DNA of 64,000 nt from Burkholderia sp. BCC0322. Lineage in GTDB: Bacteria; Pseudomonadota; Gammaproteobacteria; Burkholderiales; Burkholderiaceae. A program made the position numbers and the translations under genes. The DNA lies in contig NZ_CADFDU010000005.1 in the NCBI RefSeq assembly GCF_902833045.1, positions 583-64,582 of the forward strand, read 5' to 3'. Shown in pieces: positions 27,206-37,028 of this stretch. How positions within the stretch are numbered: the stretch's first letter is position 1; each line of letters opens with the position of its first letter. The notes under the pieces were generated by a model. That model did not search any database and had not been told where the DNA came from. It was given only the letters and a program-made list of their open reading frames with translations.

Positions 27206-28147
27206 TCAGGACTTGCAGGAAGCGTGCAGCGCAGCCTCGTCGGTGGCCAGCATTTCGGGCACGCATTCGCGCAGGAAATCGACGAATGTGCGGATCTTCG
27301 CATCGAGATACTGGCGCGATGCGTACAGTGTGTAGACCGTCAGCTTCTGCAACCGGTAGTCGGGCAGCACACGCACCAGTGCACCGCTCGCCAGCGCGGG
27401 CAGCGCCGACGACATCGGCAGCGAACCGATGCCGAGGCCGGCGCGCAATGCGGCGCCGAGCGCGTCGGCGATGTTCACCTGGAAATCCGGCGGCGGCAGG
27501 TCGAACGTCTCGGGGCCGTCAGGGCCGTCGAGATGCCAGCGATCGCGCGGAAATACCGGCGTGACGATCTGCAGGCATGCATGGCCGTCGAGCTCGCGCA
27601 CCGTGCGCGGCGTACCGCGCTCCTTCAGATACGCGGGCGACGCGCACAGCACGCTGTGCACCTCGCCGAGCCGCTGCGACACGAGCCCTGAATCGGGCAA
27701 CTCCGTCGCGCTCAACTGCAGCGACACGTCGTAGCCTTCGTCGATGATGTCGGGCACGTGCTGCGACAGCGTCAGCTCGACCGCGACCGATGGATAGCGC
27801 TGCCGGTATCGCACGACCGCGGGCACCACGTAGGCCTGGCCGAAGCTCGTCGTCGCATGGACATGCAGCCGTCCGGACGGCTTTGCCTGTGCATCGGCCG
27901 CCTCGGATTCCGCTTCTTCGATATAACCGAGGATACGCTGGCAGCGGTCGAGATAGCGCTGCCCGGCGTCGGTCAGCGCGATGCGGCGTGTGCTGCGGTT
28001 GAGCAGGCGCGTGCGCAGATGCGTTTCGAGCTGCGCGACCGACCGCGATGCGTAGGCCGTCGTGATGTCCAGGCGCTGGGCCGCGCTCGTGAAGCTGCCC
28101 TCCTCCGCAACCCGGACGAAAATGCGCATCATCTGTAACGTGTCCAT
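27206..28147 (-). CDS. LysR-family transcriptional regulator
   Basis: The 313-residue product has an N-terminal HTH (MMRIFVRVAEEGSFTSAAQRLDITTAYASRSVAQLE). An effector domain follows (about 90-300: GRLHVHATTSFGQAYVVPAV, GLGIGSLPMSSALP). It belongs to the large CrgA/AaeR-like branch with a short C-terminus ending in Lys/Ser. ATG 28147 gives the standard N-terminus (MDTLQMMRIF). It is upstream of, and codirectional with, the sulfonate-type binding protein, 265 nt away; a regulatory link is possible but not shown. Confidence 0.87.
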   Translation of the reverse strand: MDTLQMMRIFVRVAEEGSFTSAAQRLDITTAYASRSVAQLETHLRTRLLNRSTRRIALTDAGQRYLDRCQRILGYIEEAESEAADAQAKPSGRLHVHATTSFGQAYVVPAVVRYRQRYPSVAVELTLSQHVPDIIDEGYDVSLQLSATELPDSGLVSQRLGEVHSVLCASPAYLKERGTPRTVRELDGHACLQIVTPVFPRDRWHLDGPDGPETFDLPPPDFQVNIADALGAALRAGLGIGSLPMSSALPALASGALVRVLPDYRLQKLTVYTLYASRQYLDAKIRTFVDFLRECVPEMLATDEAALHASCKS

Positions 28148-28347
28148 CGACCTGTCCCCGGGATTGAGATCACGTCGCGCCACCGTGCGGCGATGGTGCC
28201 GGCGGCTCCGGCGCAGGCCGGTCTGGCGCGAATTGTGCGGAACAGTACAGCAGCGGTGCAGACGTGTCCAGTTCGCCGTACGCGGCGTGATCCGGACGCC
28301 GAATCGTGTCGCCGTGCCGCCCCGCGATTCGCGGCCTGTATTACGCC

Positions 28348-29646
28348 TCAGGCCATGGCGGCGGCATCGAACGGATTACGCAACACGATCGTGTCGTCGC
28401 GCTCCGCACCGGTCGTGATCATCGATACCGGTGCGCCCGCGACCGCTTCGATGCGTGCAATGAAATCCTGTGCGGCGCGCGGCAGCGCCGCACGTTCACG
28501 TACCCCTTTCACGGTGCCGCGCCAGCCGTCGAACCGCTCGTACACGGGCTTCGCGCGCGACTGGGCCTCGAGGCTCGCGGGCAGATGATCGACCCGCACG
28601 CCATCGAGTTCGTAGCCGACGCACAGCGCGATCGACGCGAAACCGTCGAGCACGTCGAGCTTCGTGAGCGCCAGCGAATCGATACCCGAGATCCTGACGG
28701 CCTGACGCAACTGCGCGGCATCGAGCCATCCGCAGCGGCGCGGCCGGCCGGTATTCACGCCGAACTCTTGCCCGCGCGCACGCAGCGTTTCGCCGGTCGC
28801 GTCGGACAGCTCGGTGAGGAACGGGCCACCGCCGACCCGCGTCGCATACGCCTTGGTGACGCCCAGCACGTGGCCGAGCTTCGACGCACCGAGCCCCGTA
28901 CCGGCCGCCGCCGCCGATGCAACGGTGCCGGACGACGTGACGAACGGGTACGTGCCCCAGTCGATGTCCAGCATCACGGCTTGGGACCCCTCGAACAGGA
29001 TGCGCTCGCCGCGGTCGGTCGCGTCGTTGAGATCGGCCCAGACGGGGCGCACGAACGGCAGGATCCGCGGCGCGAGGTCGACCAGCGTCGCCAGCATCGT
29101 GTCGCGGGAATACTCGTCGAGCCTCAGACCACGGAACCACGCGTTGTGATGATCGACGAGCACATCCAGTTTGGCGGCGAGCTGGCCCGGTTCAGCGAGA
29201 TCGCCGACGCGCAGCCCGCGACGTCCGACCTTGTCCTCGTAGGCCGGCCCGATCCCGCGCAGCGTGGTGCCGATCGGCTCGCGGCGCAGACGCTCCTGAG
29301 CCTGGTCGATCGCGCGGTGTATCGGCAGCACCAGCGTCGCGTTCTCGGCGATCGACAGGTTGTCCGGCGTCACCGACAGCCCGAGTTCGGCCACCCGCCC
29401 GATTTCCGCGAGCAGCGCTTCCGGATCGAGCGCCACGCCGTTGCCGATCACGCCGCGCTTGCCGCGCACGACGCCGCTCGGCAGCAGCGCGAGCTTGTAC
29501 GTCTTGCCGCCGACGACCAGCGTATGACCCGCGTTGTGGCCGCCGTTGTAGCGTGCAACGAGATCGGCCTGTGCCGCCAGCCAGTCCACGACGCGCCCCT
29601 TGCCTTCGTCGCCCCATTGGGCGCCCACGACCACCACGTTCGGCAT
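28348..29646 (-). CDS. purA: Adenylosuccinate synthetase (paralogue)
   Basis: The 432-residue enzyme makes adenylosuccinate from IMP, aspartate and GTP, the first committed step to AMP. Motifs present are [16 protein letters not shown] (P-loop and catalytic Asp), NGGHNAGHT (catalytic His), [43 protein letters not shown] and the GTP-base motif TKLDVLDG. All catalytic residues look intact. Burkholderia normally carries purA on chromosome 1 in a housekeeping cluster, so this copy on a secondary replicon is probably a second gene. It is divergent from a GcvA-type LysR gene, 139 nt apart. Confidence 0.9.
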   Translation of the reverse strand: MPNVVVVGAQWGDEGKGRVVDWLAAQADLVARYNGGHNAGHTLVVGGKTYKLALLPSGVVRGKRGVIGNGVALDPEALLAEIGRVAELGLSVTPDNLSIAENATLVLPIHRAIDQAQERLRREPIGTTLRGIGPAYEDKVGRRGLRVGDLAEPGQLAAKLDVLVDHHNAWFRGLRLDEYSRDTMLATLVDLAPRILPFVRPVWADLNDATDRGERILFEGSQAVMLDIDWGTYPFVTSSGTVASAAAAGTGLGASKLGHVLGVTKAYATRVGGGPFLTELSDATGETLRARGQEFGVNTGRPRRCGWLDAAQLRQAVRISGIDSLALTKLDVLDGFASIALCVGYELDGVRVDHLPASLEAQSRAKPVYERFDGWRGTVKGVRERAALPRAAQDFIARIEAVAGAPVSMITTGAERDDTIVLRNPFDAAAMA

Positions 29647-29785
29647 GCTTCGTACTCCGTGTGAGAAATTCAGACAATAGATCGGCCGAGTGGGCCGTTT
29701 GTGTGCCATATTGGCGGAGCTTAAGCACCCGATCAAACGATAAAACCTGAACCATCGCGTGAGTAAATATCACACGAACCAGACA

Positions 29786-30691
29786 ATGGCCCGACGACTC
29801 CCTCCGCTGAATTCGCTGCGAGCGTTCGAAGCCGCCGCGCGCCTCGGCAGCTTCACGCTGGCCGCCGACGAACTGTGCGTGACGCACGGCGCGATCAGCC
29901 GGCACGTGCAGCAACTGGAGACGTGGCTCGGGCGGCCGCTGTTCGAACGCCACAACCGGCGGGTCGAGCTGACCGATTCGGGCCGTGCGTATCTCGCCGA
30001 GGTCGGGGCGTCGTTCGACCGGATCGCGCTCGCCACCGCGCAGCATTTCGGCCATGCGCAGCCACGCGTGCTGCGCGTGAGCGCCCCCGCGACGTTTTCG
30101 TTGCGCTGGCTGGTGCCGAAGCTGTCGTCGTTCCAGGTCGCCCATCCGGCTATCGAGGTGCGGCTGTCGACGTCGAACGAGCCGATCGACAAGCTGCGCG
30201 ACAGGGTCGACCTGATCGTTCGCGGCGGCCCGCAGGCCGTCGACGGATACGTTGCGGAGGAATTCCTGTCCGAAGTCCGGCTGCCGGTGTGTGCGCCGAA
30301 GCTGCTGGAAGGGCGGCCGTTGCATGCACCGGCCGATCTCGCCGGCTTCACGTTGCTGCACGCGGCCACCTATCCCGGCATGTGGCCCGAATGGCTTGCG
30401 GCAGCCGGACAGCCGAATCTCGTGCCGCGCCACTCGCTCACACTCGAGCATTTCTACCTGACGCTGCAAGGGGCGCTCGACGGGCTCGGCGTCGCGATGG
30501 GGCCGATCGCGCTCGTCGCGGACGACATTGCCGAAGGTCGGCTCGTGCAGCCGTTCAGCGAACCGGCGCTGCCGCCGTGGCGCTACTTCACATACGTGGC
30601 CTCGGCACGAGCGAACGACGAAGCGGTACGGGCGTTCAAGGACTGGCTGAAGACGACGGGAAATGCGGCTGCGCCCGGCGGGCGGAACTGA
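29786..30691 (+). CDS. LysR-family regulator, GcvA-like
   Basis: The 301-residue product starts RRLPPLNSLRAFEAAARLGSFTLAADELCVTHGAISRHVQQLE, the hallmark N-terminus of the GcvA/AmpR branch. An effector domain follows (VLRVSAPATFSLRWLVPKL, LDGLGVAMGPIALV). It is divergent from the purA paralogue with a 139-nt shared promoter region, so it is a candidate regulator of that gene. The start at 29786 gives the canonical alignment. Confidence 0.88.
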   Translation: MARRLPPLNSLRAFEAAARLGSFTLAADELCVTHGAISRHVQQLETWLGRPLFERHNRRVELTDSGRAYLAEVGASFDRIALATAQHFGHAQPRVLRVSAPATFSLRWLVPKLSSFQVAHPAIEVRLSTSNEPIDKLRDRVDLIVRGGPQAVDGYVAEEFLSEVRLPVCAPKLLEGRPLHAPADLAGFTLLHAATYPGMWPEWLAAAGQPNLVPRHSLTLEHFYLTLQGALDGLGVAMGPIALVADDIAEGRLVQPFSEPALPPWRYFTYVASARANDEAVRAFKDWLKTTGNAAAPGGRN

Positions 30692-30870
30692 CTGGGTCAG
30701 CTTGCTGGGGGCGTGCGCCAAGACATACAGGAATACGAATCAAATGACGCAAGCGTATGGATTGCGTTTTCCCTCGTCGATACCGGGAATGTGGTTTTCG
30801 ATGTGCGCCGTGAGATCACGACGCACGCGGCAAGCCGCGGATCGAACCGTGGCTTGCCGCCGGCCAACGC

Positions 30871-31179
30871 TTACTGACCAGCGCCGGCAGCTTTCTTCTC
30901 CGCGTTCTGCAGGTTCTGCGGATAGTTAGGATCGTTGGCCGCCGGCTTGTAACCGGCATCTTCGAGTTTCTTCAGCTCGGCGGTGTTCTTCGCACGTGCA
31001 GCCTTGTGCTCCGCCTTGCGTTGGGCCCTGGCCGCCTTGCGTGCCTGGCTCTTCGCTGCCTTCGCGTCCTGTGCCGCGGGCGCGCTGGCGTCGGTCTGCG
31101 CAAACGCCGGAACTGCCGAGCCGAACAGGAACGCGGCTGCAGTAGCAGCCAGCGTGAGTTTTCTGATCTGGATTCGCAT
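30871..31179 (-). CDS. DUF4148-like exported protein
   Basis: The 102-residue product has a signal peptide (LTLAATAAAFLFGSAVPAFA-QT), then a Lys/Ala/Arg-rich linker (QARKAARAQRKAEHKAARAK). A short C-terminal motif LKKLEDAGYKPAANDPNYPQNLQNAEKK resembles the DUF4148 core of the gene at 24.3 kb. It should be periplasmic and strongly basic. No function is known. It sits at the edge of the gene-poor origin region. Confidence 0.75.
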   Translation of the reverse strand: MRIQIRKLTLAATAAAFLFGSAVPAFAQTDASAPAAQDAKAAKSQARKAARAQRKAEHKAARAKNTAELKKLEDAGYKPAANDPNYPQNLQNAEKKAAGAGQ

Positions 31180-32603
31180 CGCTGAACTCTCTTTTCTGGT
31201 TTATCACGGATTGAAAGACCATCGAGATACCGCCCCTGACCCGATCGGTTGTCATGCCGTGTTCGGGACCTGTGCATCATAACCGCGCCGCGAAAAATGT
31301 GGCGCCAACGTGCAAGCGCAGTTGGGGATACACGTATGGGAGAAAACGTGGGGGCGCTCGACCGTCACAGGCAGGGCGAACTGTGTCGCGCGGGTCGGCA
31401 CGCGTGCTGAGCACGCGGCGGCGGAGACGAGAAACGGTCGGGGTACCCGCGCTTCAGTGCCGAGGATGGGTCATGTCCGCGCGGTGCAGTGTGATACGCG
31501 TGACCCATGACTGTTTCATAAGCGGTGCTGCCGGCATGCTCACTCTTGATGTGACCGTTATCAGATCAATCACGATCACCGCGTCAGCAGTCGAACTGTG
31601 TGCCGCGTTGCCAGTCGACGCGGTTCAAGCGACGGTTCCTCCCATAAACGACCACGATTCGGCTTTACGGTAATCAGGGCATGCGCGATCGAATCGCCGC
31701 AGCGCCCAGCGCTCGCTCCGGCAACCAATCGCCGCGCTGTGATGCCATGCGTTACCCGAGCCGGTATAACTCGTCGCCGCGCAGTCCTGTGGTCCGTATG
31801 ACGAAAGGTGTGGACACGTTGCGTGCGGTGAAGAAATCGGCGGGAATCACTTCACGGCTACGCCGACCGTACAGCACCGAGGTCGCCACGCTCGTCTGGC
31901 GATCGTGGCACGTTGGGTCGTGATGTCGCGGCAATGCTTGTGAACCGTCCGATCCCGCTCAGGAACGCATCTCGCAACGTGCGGGGATCACAGGCTTTTC
32001 ATTCCGCGGTTTGGGTCCCCGGAATCCAGGGGGTGTCGCTGCCCGCACAGCATGCCGATTCCCTCGGCCTCGTCTGGCCGGTGAGCTTTTACGGGATCCG
32101 GAACTGTCGGAAGGTGAGGATGTTCGGGATCATCGTTCGAATTCGATTGCGGTGAGCTTCGCGGTCGCCCGCATCTTCACGTTGGTTCACGGCGTGCACC
32201 GGATCGACCCAAGCGCCGGCGATACGTGCCGACAGCGCGACCACCCGGTTCAACTGCGGGAGGCCGTTCCCGGGCCTCTCCTTGTGGCAAGGTCGCACAG
32301 CATTGAACTTGGGTTGGTCGCTCCAAAGGTAGAAAGTTGGAAGGCCGCGGAGGAGCAAATCGAACGGCGTCGATTTCCTCTGTCCACAGCCCACAGGCTA
32401 AATTTGACGAGATGCGCGGGCGGCCAATCGGAAAAACTTGGCCATGGACAGGGAGGCATGAGTGCAAAAATCCCTTCGTCTGCCGTCCCGGATGATTTCA
32501 AACTGCTGTGAACGAAACCAAGGAGATTCGTGTTTCCGGATCGTTGATCTGCCTTGCCGGCTGGTAACAGACGCTGGCGAGGTCACGGCGCCGGGTTTGG
32601 GGT
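31180..32603. other. Gene-poor interval left of the origin
   Basis: Only short ORFs with no family resemblance occur here, scattered over all frames, and composition is more mixed than in the flanks. Two isolated iteron-like words occur (GGATACACGTATGGG at 31326-31340 plus strand, and GGTCGTTTATGGG at 31640-31652 minus strand). No confident gene or pseudogene can be named. Confidence 0.55.
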
Positions 32604-32992
32604 CCCATAAATGGGAACCTGTGCCCGGAAACGGCACTTTCTTCCCGTTTTTCTCCCATAGGTTTCTACGTTTCCGTCGATGTGAGTGGGTACTCACCCC
32701 TTCTGGAGGCCTTGTCGGGCTTGAAGCCAGTGTTGATCGAAGGTCCAAGTCATTGTTTTCAGGCTTGAATCGACGGTTTGAGCCGTCTGAGACACCACAG
32801 ACGGCTACCCATTGGTAGCGGTTTATGGGGTTCGTCTTTCTGCGGAAGCGCACGTGTGTTTACATCTTTTGTAAACCACGTTTACTTCTTTAACTACTTT
32901 TAGACGGCTCACAGCCTTATCTGACAAGGGGTTGACGGGTGTTCGGTACCCATTTATGGGAGCACAGGTGTAAGGGGCTGGGGGTTAAGGTC

Positions 32993-33001
32993 TGTGGATT
33001 T
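32993..33001 (-). promoter_or_regulatory. DnaA-box-like site
   Basis: TGTGGATTT on the plus strand is the complement of AAATCCACA, two bases from the TTATCCACA consensus. It lies among the iterons. Confidence 0.4.
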
Positions 33002-33036
33002 GGGGTTTGGGGTACCGCGTTGTGGGGAATCAGGGT

Positions 33037-33045
33037 TGTGGATAT
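33037..33045 (-). promoter_or_regulatory. DnaA-box-like site
   Basis: TGTGGATAT is one base from TGTGGATAA, the complement of the consensus DnaA box. It lies between iterons 33011 and 33054. Confidence 0.55.
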
Positions 33046-33645
33046 GGGGCAAGCGTACCCGGTTATGGGAAATCGGCCCGGAAACGCGTTGGGTAGTCGT
33101 CTATGGGAATGCCTGTAGGTAGCCTTTTATGGGGCATTTTTTTTGATCCGCGGACGCCGGGTCGCACAGTGCTTTTTCTCTGGTAGCCGGTTATGGGGCG
33201 CCTTAAAGGTAGCCGGTTATGGGTGGCATTTGGGCCGGCTTGGTTGCAAGCCACCACGATTCCCTATGGCCGGTTCCCATGGACAAGATCGATGGCACCA
33301 AAAGGTAACCTTTTATGGGGAAACCAACAGGTTGCCGTTTATGGGAGCGATGTCTGCCTTCAAGGCCAAAATCACCGCATTCAGCGCTGCCGAAGTGGGT
33401 CGATAGGTACCCTCCTGTGGGAATCGGCAAAGGTAGCAAGTTATGGGAACAAAACAGGTCTGTGCTGCAGAGCATCACGAATTCGCGAACCGATCTCGAT
33501 TCCGCACGTTTGCTTCCCATGGATGGTTACCTTGGCCGGGGCAAATCTCATGCCGGGTTTCCGTGTCCGGGCATGAAAGGTAGCGGCTTGTGGGAAGCAT
33601 TTTTGACGAAAGGTAGCTGGATATGGGGCTCCGTACAGGTCGTCT

Positions 33646-33695
33646 GATCATAAATTTTCTTTTAATATCATAAAGTTATACGAGATAGTGCAAGT
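33646..33695. other. AT-rich segment before repA (candidate unwinding element or promoter)
   Basis: The stretch from GATCATAAATTTTC to AAAGTTATACGAG is the most AT-rich part of the locus and sits between the last iteron and repA. That is where iteron replicons place their melting region. It could also hold the repA promoter; a TTATAC -10-like word is present. Confidence 0.5.
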
Positions 33696-33778
33696 AAAGC
33701 CGGAGCAAGGGCGTTGCTCATAGACGTGAAAAGGTATAAAGTCCTCTCTCACCAAGGTCACCTTATCCGGACATTACG

Positions 33779-35095
33779 ATGCCGCGCAAGCCCGCAAGCA
33801 AAGGCTCAGACAAACAGGTTTCGCTGTTTCAGACACCCGAGCCTCCCGACTTGCTGCGCAAGGCGGTCCAGGCGATTCATATCGCGCCCAAGTCTGGAAA
33901 GATCGGTCTGCAGCAGCGCAAGATGTTCAGCTCGCTGATCAAGAACGCGCTTCGACAGGAGGCGTTCGAGCCAGGCCGGACGAGTTTCTCGATCTCGATT
34001 GCATCGCTTTCGCACGAGAGCGGGTTGAACAGTAACAACACGAAGTACGTGAAGGACACGGTCAACTCGCTGATCAGTACCGTCGTCAACTGGGACTACC
34101 TGGCCGCGGATCGGTCGACAGTCTGGAAAGCATCGGGCCTGCTCGCCGGTGCGGAACTCGAGCAATCGGTGCTGAAGTACAGCTTCTCCGACCAGATTCG
34201 CAGCGAGTTGCTCAACCCCGAGATCTACGCACTGATCGATATGCGGATCGCCCGCGAGTTCCGGCGGTCGCACTCGCTCGCGTTGTGGGAAAACACGGTG
34301 CGCTACGAGGGGATCGGTATCACCGCGAAGATCCCGCTGCCGAAATTTCGTGACCTCATTCTCGGCCAGGACAAGGCGTCGCAGTCGTACAAGGAATACA
34401 AGCTGTTCAAGAGCAAGGTCCTGGTGCCGTGCATTCAGGAGGTGAACGAAGTTTCGGATCACACGCTCGAGTTGATCGAACACAAGTCCGGCCGGAGCGT
34501 GGAGGCGGTCCAGTTCAAGGTGACGCGCAAGCAGAGCACCGATACGGTCGAGGACGGCGACGTCAAGAATGAAGCGCTGGTCGAGGAGGTCGCCAAGTTC
34601 GGCATTCCGCGTTCGGAAGCGCGCCGGCTGATTACGCAATACGGTGTGCAGCGCATCAAGGCGGCGATTGCCTATACGCTCAATCGGACTACGAAGAAGA
34701 ATGCGGCCCCGGTCGACAACGTGGCTGCCTATTTCCGCAAGGCGCTGACGCACGGCTACACGCTGTCCGACGGGCAGGGAACGGAGGCGGCCGCTCCGGC
34801 GAAGGAATCCGCGCAGAGCAAGCAGGAACAGATTCGCGACAAATATCTGGCGGCAAAGGTCGAGGAAGCCGGCGCGTATTTCCGCGAACTGGAGATCGAC
34901 GACCAGACCAAGCTGATCGAGCGTTACAACGAGACGGTGGCAGGCTCGAAGGACCTCACGCTGTCGCCGAAGAAGAAGGCGAGCAAGCTCGCGCAGACCA
35001 GCTTCTTCCGATGGCTCGCGCTGGATACGTGGGGCGAACCGACCTCGGACGACTTGCTCGAATTCCTGCTGAAAAGCAGTCTCGCGGGCAACTGA
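33779..35095 (+). CDS. repA: Replication initiator protein RepA
   Basis: The 438-residue product resembles the Rep_3/RepA initiators of Burkholderia secondary replicons. An N-terminal winged-helix pair (about 25-230) includes LQQRKMFSSLIKNALRQ, SLSHESGLNSNNTKYVKDTVNSLI and EYKLFKSKVLVPCIQEVNEVS. A C-terminal helical region (about 260-438) ends TSFFRWLALDTWGEPTSDDLLEFLLKSS. It binds the iterons just upstream and opens the origin. It is convergent with parB. A terminator-like structure lies between the two stops. The ribosome binding site is weak, consistent with limited expression. Confidence 0.88.
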   Translation: MPRKPASKGSDKQVSLFQTPEPPDLLRKAVQAIHIAPKSGKIGLQQRKMFSSLIKNALRQEAFEPGRTSFSISIASLSHESGLNSNNTKYVKDTVNSLISTVVNWDYLAADRSTVWKASGLLAGAELEQSVLKYSFSDQIRSELLNPEIYALIDMRIAREFRRSHSLALWENTVRYEGIGITAKIPLPKFRDLILGQDKASQSYKEYKLFKSKVLVPCIQEVNEVSDHTLELIEHKSGRSVEAVQFKVTRKQSTDTVEDGDVKNEALVEEVAKFGIPRSEARRLITQYGVQRIKAAIAYTLNRTTKKNAAPVDNVAAYFRKALTHGYTLSDGQGTEAAAPAKESAQSKQEQIRDKYLAAKVEEAGAYFRELEIDDQTKLIERYNETVAGSKDLTLSPKKKASKLAQTSFFRWLALDTWGEPTSDDLLEFLLKSSLAGN

Positions 35096-35097
35096 AC

Positions 35098-35175
35098 AAG
35101 GCCTCGCGGCCGGTGGGCGTCGCGGGCCGGACATCGTCGTCCGGCTTCGCGGTGCACACGCGGATGCGAGGCCTT
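35098..35175. terminator. Shared terminator between convergent repA and parB
   Basis: Outer arms AAGGCCTCGC (35098-35107) and GCGAGGCCTT (35166-35175) are a perfect inverted repeat, followed on the plus strand by CTGCTTTT. Inside is a second hairpin, GCCGGAC-ATCGTC-GTCCGGC (35126-35145). The position between two convergent stop codons suggests a two-way terminator. Confidence 0.6.
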
Positions 35176-35189
35176 CTGCTTTTCGCGCG

Positions 35190-36221
35190 TTACGGCTGCG
35201 TGGCCGTTGCCAACTCGGCAACGTACGCGTCGATGACGGTCTTGAGCTTGTCGGCGAGCGCCTCCTGGTGCGATGCGTCGACGCCCTTGAGCTGCAGATC
35301 CAGGCGTCCGTCCGGATAGGTCTTCAACTGGCCGATCGCGCGCGATTCGAGCGCGAAGTCGTGGCGAACGCTGTAGCGCGTGCGCCCCGCTTTCTTGCTG
35401 CCGTCGCTCTGCGCACGCAGGAAATTTTCCAGGTCTCGAACCGATTTTTTCCGGTCGATCACGGCCGTCAACAGCCGGTCGGCCGTCGGCTCGCCCAGGC
35501 GTTCGAAGATCAGCTTCAGGAAGTACGCCGCCTGCAGGCCGACCACGTCGTTCGCGCTCGCCATCCGTTCCAGGAGGGTGTTCGGGAGCGCGTTGAGCGA
35601 CAGCGTCTTGCTGATCGAAGCCTTGTCCTTGCCGATCTTTTCCGCCAGCGTGTTCTGGTCGGAAAAGACCTTCTCGTCGAGGAGACGCTTCCACGCGACC
35701 GCATCGTCGAAGATCGTCTGGCGTTCGTGGTCGTGGTTCGCACGATACGCGATCGTGTAGAGCTGCTCGGGGGTGTGATCCGTGCGAAACGTGGCGTTGA
35801 TGGTTTCATCGCCGTTGATGCTCGTCGCGCGGAGCCGGCGTTGCCCGTCGATCACCACGAGCTTGCTGGGGAACTCCGGGAGCCGCGTCACCTTGATCGG
35901 CTCGATCTGCCCTTCCCGTTTCAGCGTCAGCGCGAGCTCGTGCAGGCTCGACTCGGAGTAGAACACCCGCGGGTTGAACGGATTCGGAATGCAATCCTTG
36001 ACCAATACCTTCTGAGGCGCGCCAAGATCCGGCGTGCTGGAGGGCGTCGCTGCGGCCGGGACGCTGACGGGCGCCGTCTCGCCGACGACGTTCGGTGCGA
36101 TCGCCGGTTCGGGCAGCCGCGTTTCGAGGGCCGCATTTTCCTGCGCGAGCCCGCGCAACAGGCCGGCTGCGAGATGGAGGTTGCCGGTCGGCTTCTTGTC
36201 TTTCGAAGTGTCCTTAGCCAT
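35190..36221 (-). CDS. parB: Chromosome partition protein ParB
   Basis: The 343-residue product has an unstructured N-terminus (1-65). The ParB CTP-binding core follows, with IPNPFNPRVFYSESSLHELALTLKREGQIEPI and VVIDGQRRLRATSI. The central HTH is TLAEKIGKDKASISKTLSLNALP (about 195-217), and a C-terminal dimerisation region follows. It binds the parS sites near 37-38 kb and works with ParA to segregate the replicon. Its start overlaps the parA stop by 8 nt, so the two genes form one operon (parAB) with translational coupling. Confidence 0.93.
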   Translation of the reverse strand: MAKDTSKDKKPTGNLHLAAGLLRGLAQENAALETRLPEPAIAPNVVGETAPVSVPAAATPSSTPDLGAPQKVLVKDCIPNPFNPRVFYSESSLHELALTLKREGQIEPIKVTRLPEFPSKLVVIDGQRRLRATSINGDETINATFRTDHTPEQLYTIAYRANHDHERQTIFDDAVAWKRLLDEKVFSDQNTLAEKIGKDKASISKTLSLNALPNTLLERMASANDVVGLQAAYFLKLIFERLGEPTADRLLTAVIDRKKSVRDLENFLRAQSDGSKKAGRTRYSVRHDFALESRAIGQLKTYPDGRLDLQLKGVDASHQEALADKLKTVIDAYVAELATATQP

Positions 36222-36909
36222 GGGCGGCTCCGGTAGCGCGCGTCGACGCGATGTATTGGGCCATTTCCGTGACCAGCTTTTCGATTTCCGCCCGGGCTTC
36301 TTTCAGGCCTTTCAGGTATCGATTGTGGTGGTGGATCGTGGTGCCGAGCGCAAATGTCTGACGGTAGACCTCGCGTTGCGCGATCTGGCTGTCGAGCAGA
36401 TGCTCCCCTATTTCTTCAGCCCTTAAAATTTTTAAAATTTCTTCACGCATTTTAGTTTTTCCATTAACACTATTCAGCATTAATGCGGAAGAAAGATTCG
36501 GGTTACGGACGGATCGCATCGACTCAATCATGCGGATCATCGCGACGGTGCTGTAGAGATCGGCCGGCGACGGCGACAGCGGCACGAGGCAGAAGTCGGC
36601 GACCTCGAGCACGGAGGCAATTCGCGGATCCTCGAGGTTGCCAGGGCAATCGACAACAATGACGTCGAAGTTCGCGTCCTGTTTCTTGATCTCGCCGCCG
36701 ATGCCGCGACCGGCAGGGGCCAGAGAAAGAACCGTCATCGGCAACGTGTTCTCGCCGCTCGTCACCCACCGGACGGACGTGCCTTGAGGGTCGGCATCGA
36801 TCAGGGCGACTTTGTTGCCGCCGGCTTCGAACGCAGCGGCGATATTGACGGAGATGGTTGTCTTTCCAGTCCCACCTTTTTGATTACTGACGGCGATCTT
36901 GAAAGCCAT
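36214..36909 (-). CDS. parA: Chromosome partition ATPase ParA
   Basis: The 231-residue product is a small Walker-type ParA: deviant Walker A QKGGTGKTT (10-18, with signature Lys11), Walker A' DADPQGTS, and Walker B-like VIVVDCPGN. It lacks the N-terminal HTH of plasmid type Ia ParA, so it resembles chromosomal or type Ib ATPases. It should form ATP-dependent nucleoid gradients that move ParB-parS complexes. It is first in the parAB operon. The stretch around 36415-36485 is locally AT-rich (TTTAAAATTTC on the plus strand), an odd composition for this genome but in frame. Confidence 0.92.
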   Translation of the reverse strand: MAFKIAVSNQKGGTGKTTISVNIAAAFEAGGNKVALIDADPQGTSVRWVTSGENTLPMTVLSLAPAGRGIGGEIKKQDANFDVIVVDCPGNLEDPRIASVLEVADFCLVPLSPSPADLYSTVAMIRMIESMRSVRNPNLSSALMLNSVNGKTKMREEILKILRAEEIGEHLLDSQIAQREVYRQTFALGTTIHHHNRYLKGLKEARAEIEKLVTEMAQYIASTRATGAAHG

Positions 36910-37004
36910 TAAATTCCTCCACGGAGTTTTGCGTAATATATGCAGTTATTGCCAAAATGTCCAGAAAAGCCTTCGTCGAGATGTATGCTTCGGTGATCGA
37001 TTTG

Positions 37005-37020
37005 GTTGTCACGTGACAAG
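37005..37020. other. parS site 1
   Basis: GTTGTCACGTGACAAG matches the palindrome GTTGTCACGTGACAAC except for the last base. It lies 96 nt upstream of the parA start, so bound ParB could also affect the parAB promoter. Confidence 0.85.
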
Positions 37021-37028
37021 TGGGCCAA

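Larger units (their letters stand above)
32604..33627. other. Iteron-type replication origin of the secondary replicon
   Basis: About eighteen copies of a 16-bp word with consensus GGTANCNNNTTATGGG occur within 1 kb. Plus-strand copies start at 32814, 32945, 33011, 33054, 33092, 33118, 33182, 33208, 33304, 33330, 33406, 33432, 33579 and 33612. Minus-strand copies start at 32604, 32655 and 33516. Several differ only in the central bases (GGTAGCCGGTTATGGG at 33182 and 33208). They lie directly upstream of repA and are the expected RepA-binding sites. DnaA-box-like words and an AT-rich stretch accompany them. Confidence 0.85.

Noticed and set aside
32604-33627. CRISPR-like array
   Set aside because: The repeats are 16 bp, irregularly spaced, present in both orientations and without uniform spacers, so they are iterons.
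33193-33647. Overlapping ORFs of 100-130 codons across the iterons
   Set aside because: They are produced by the repeated iteron words, lack ribosome binding sites and have no family resemblance.
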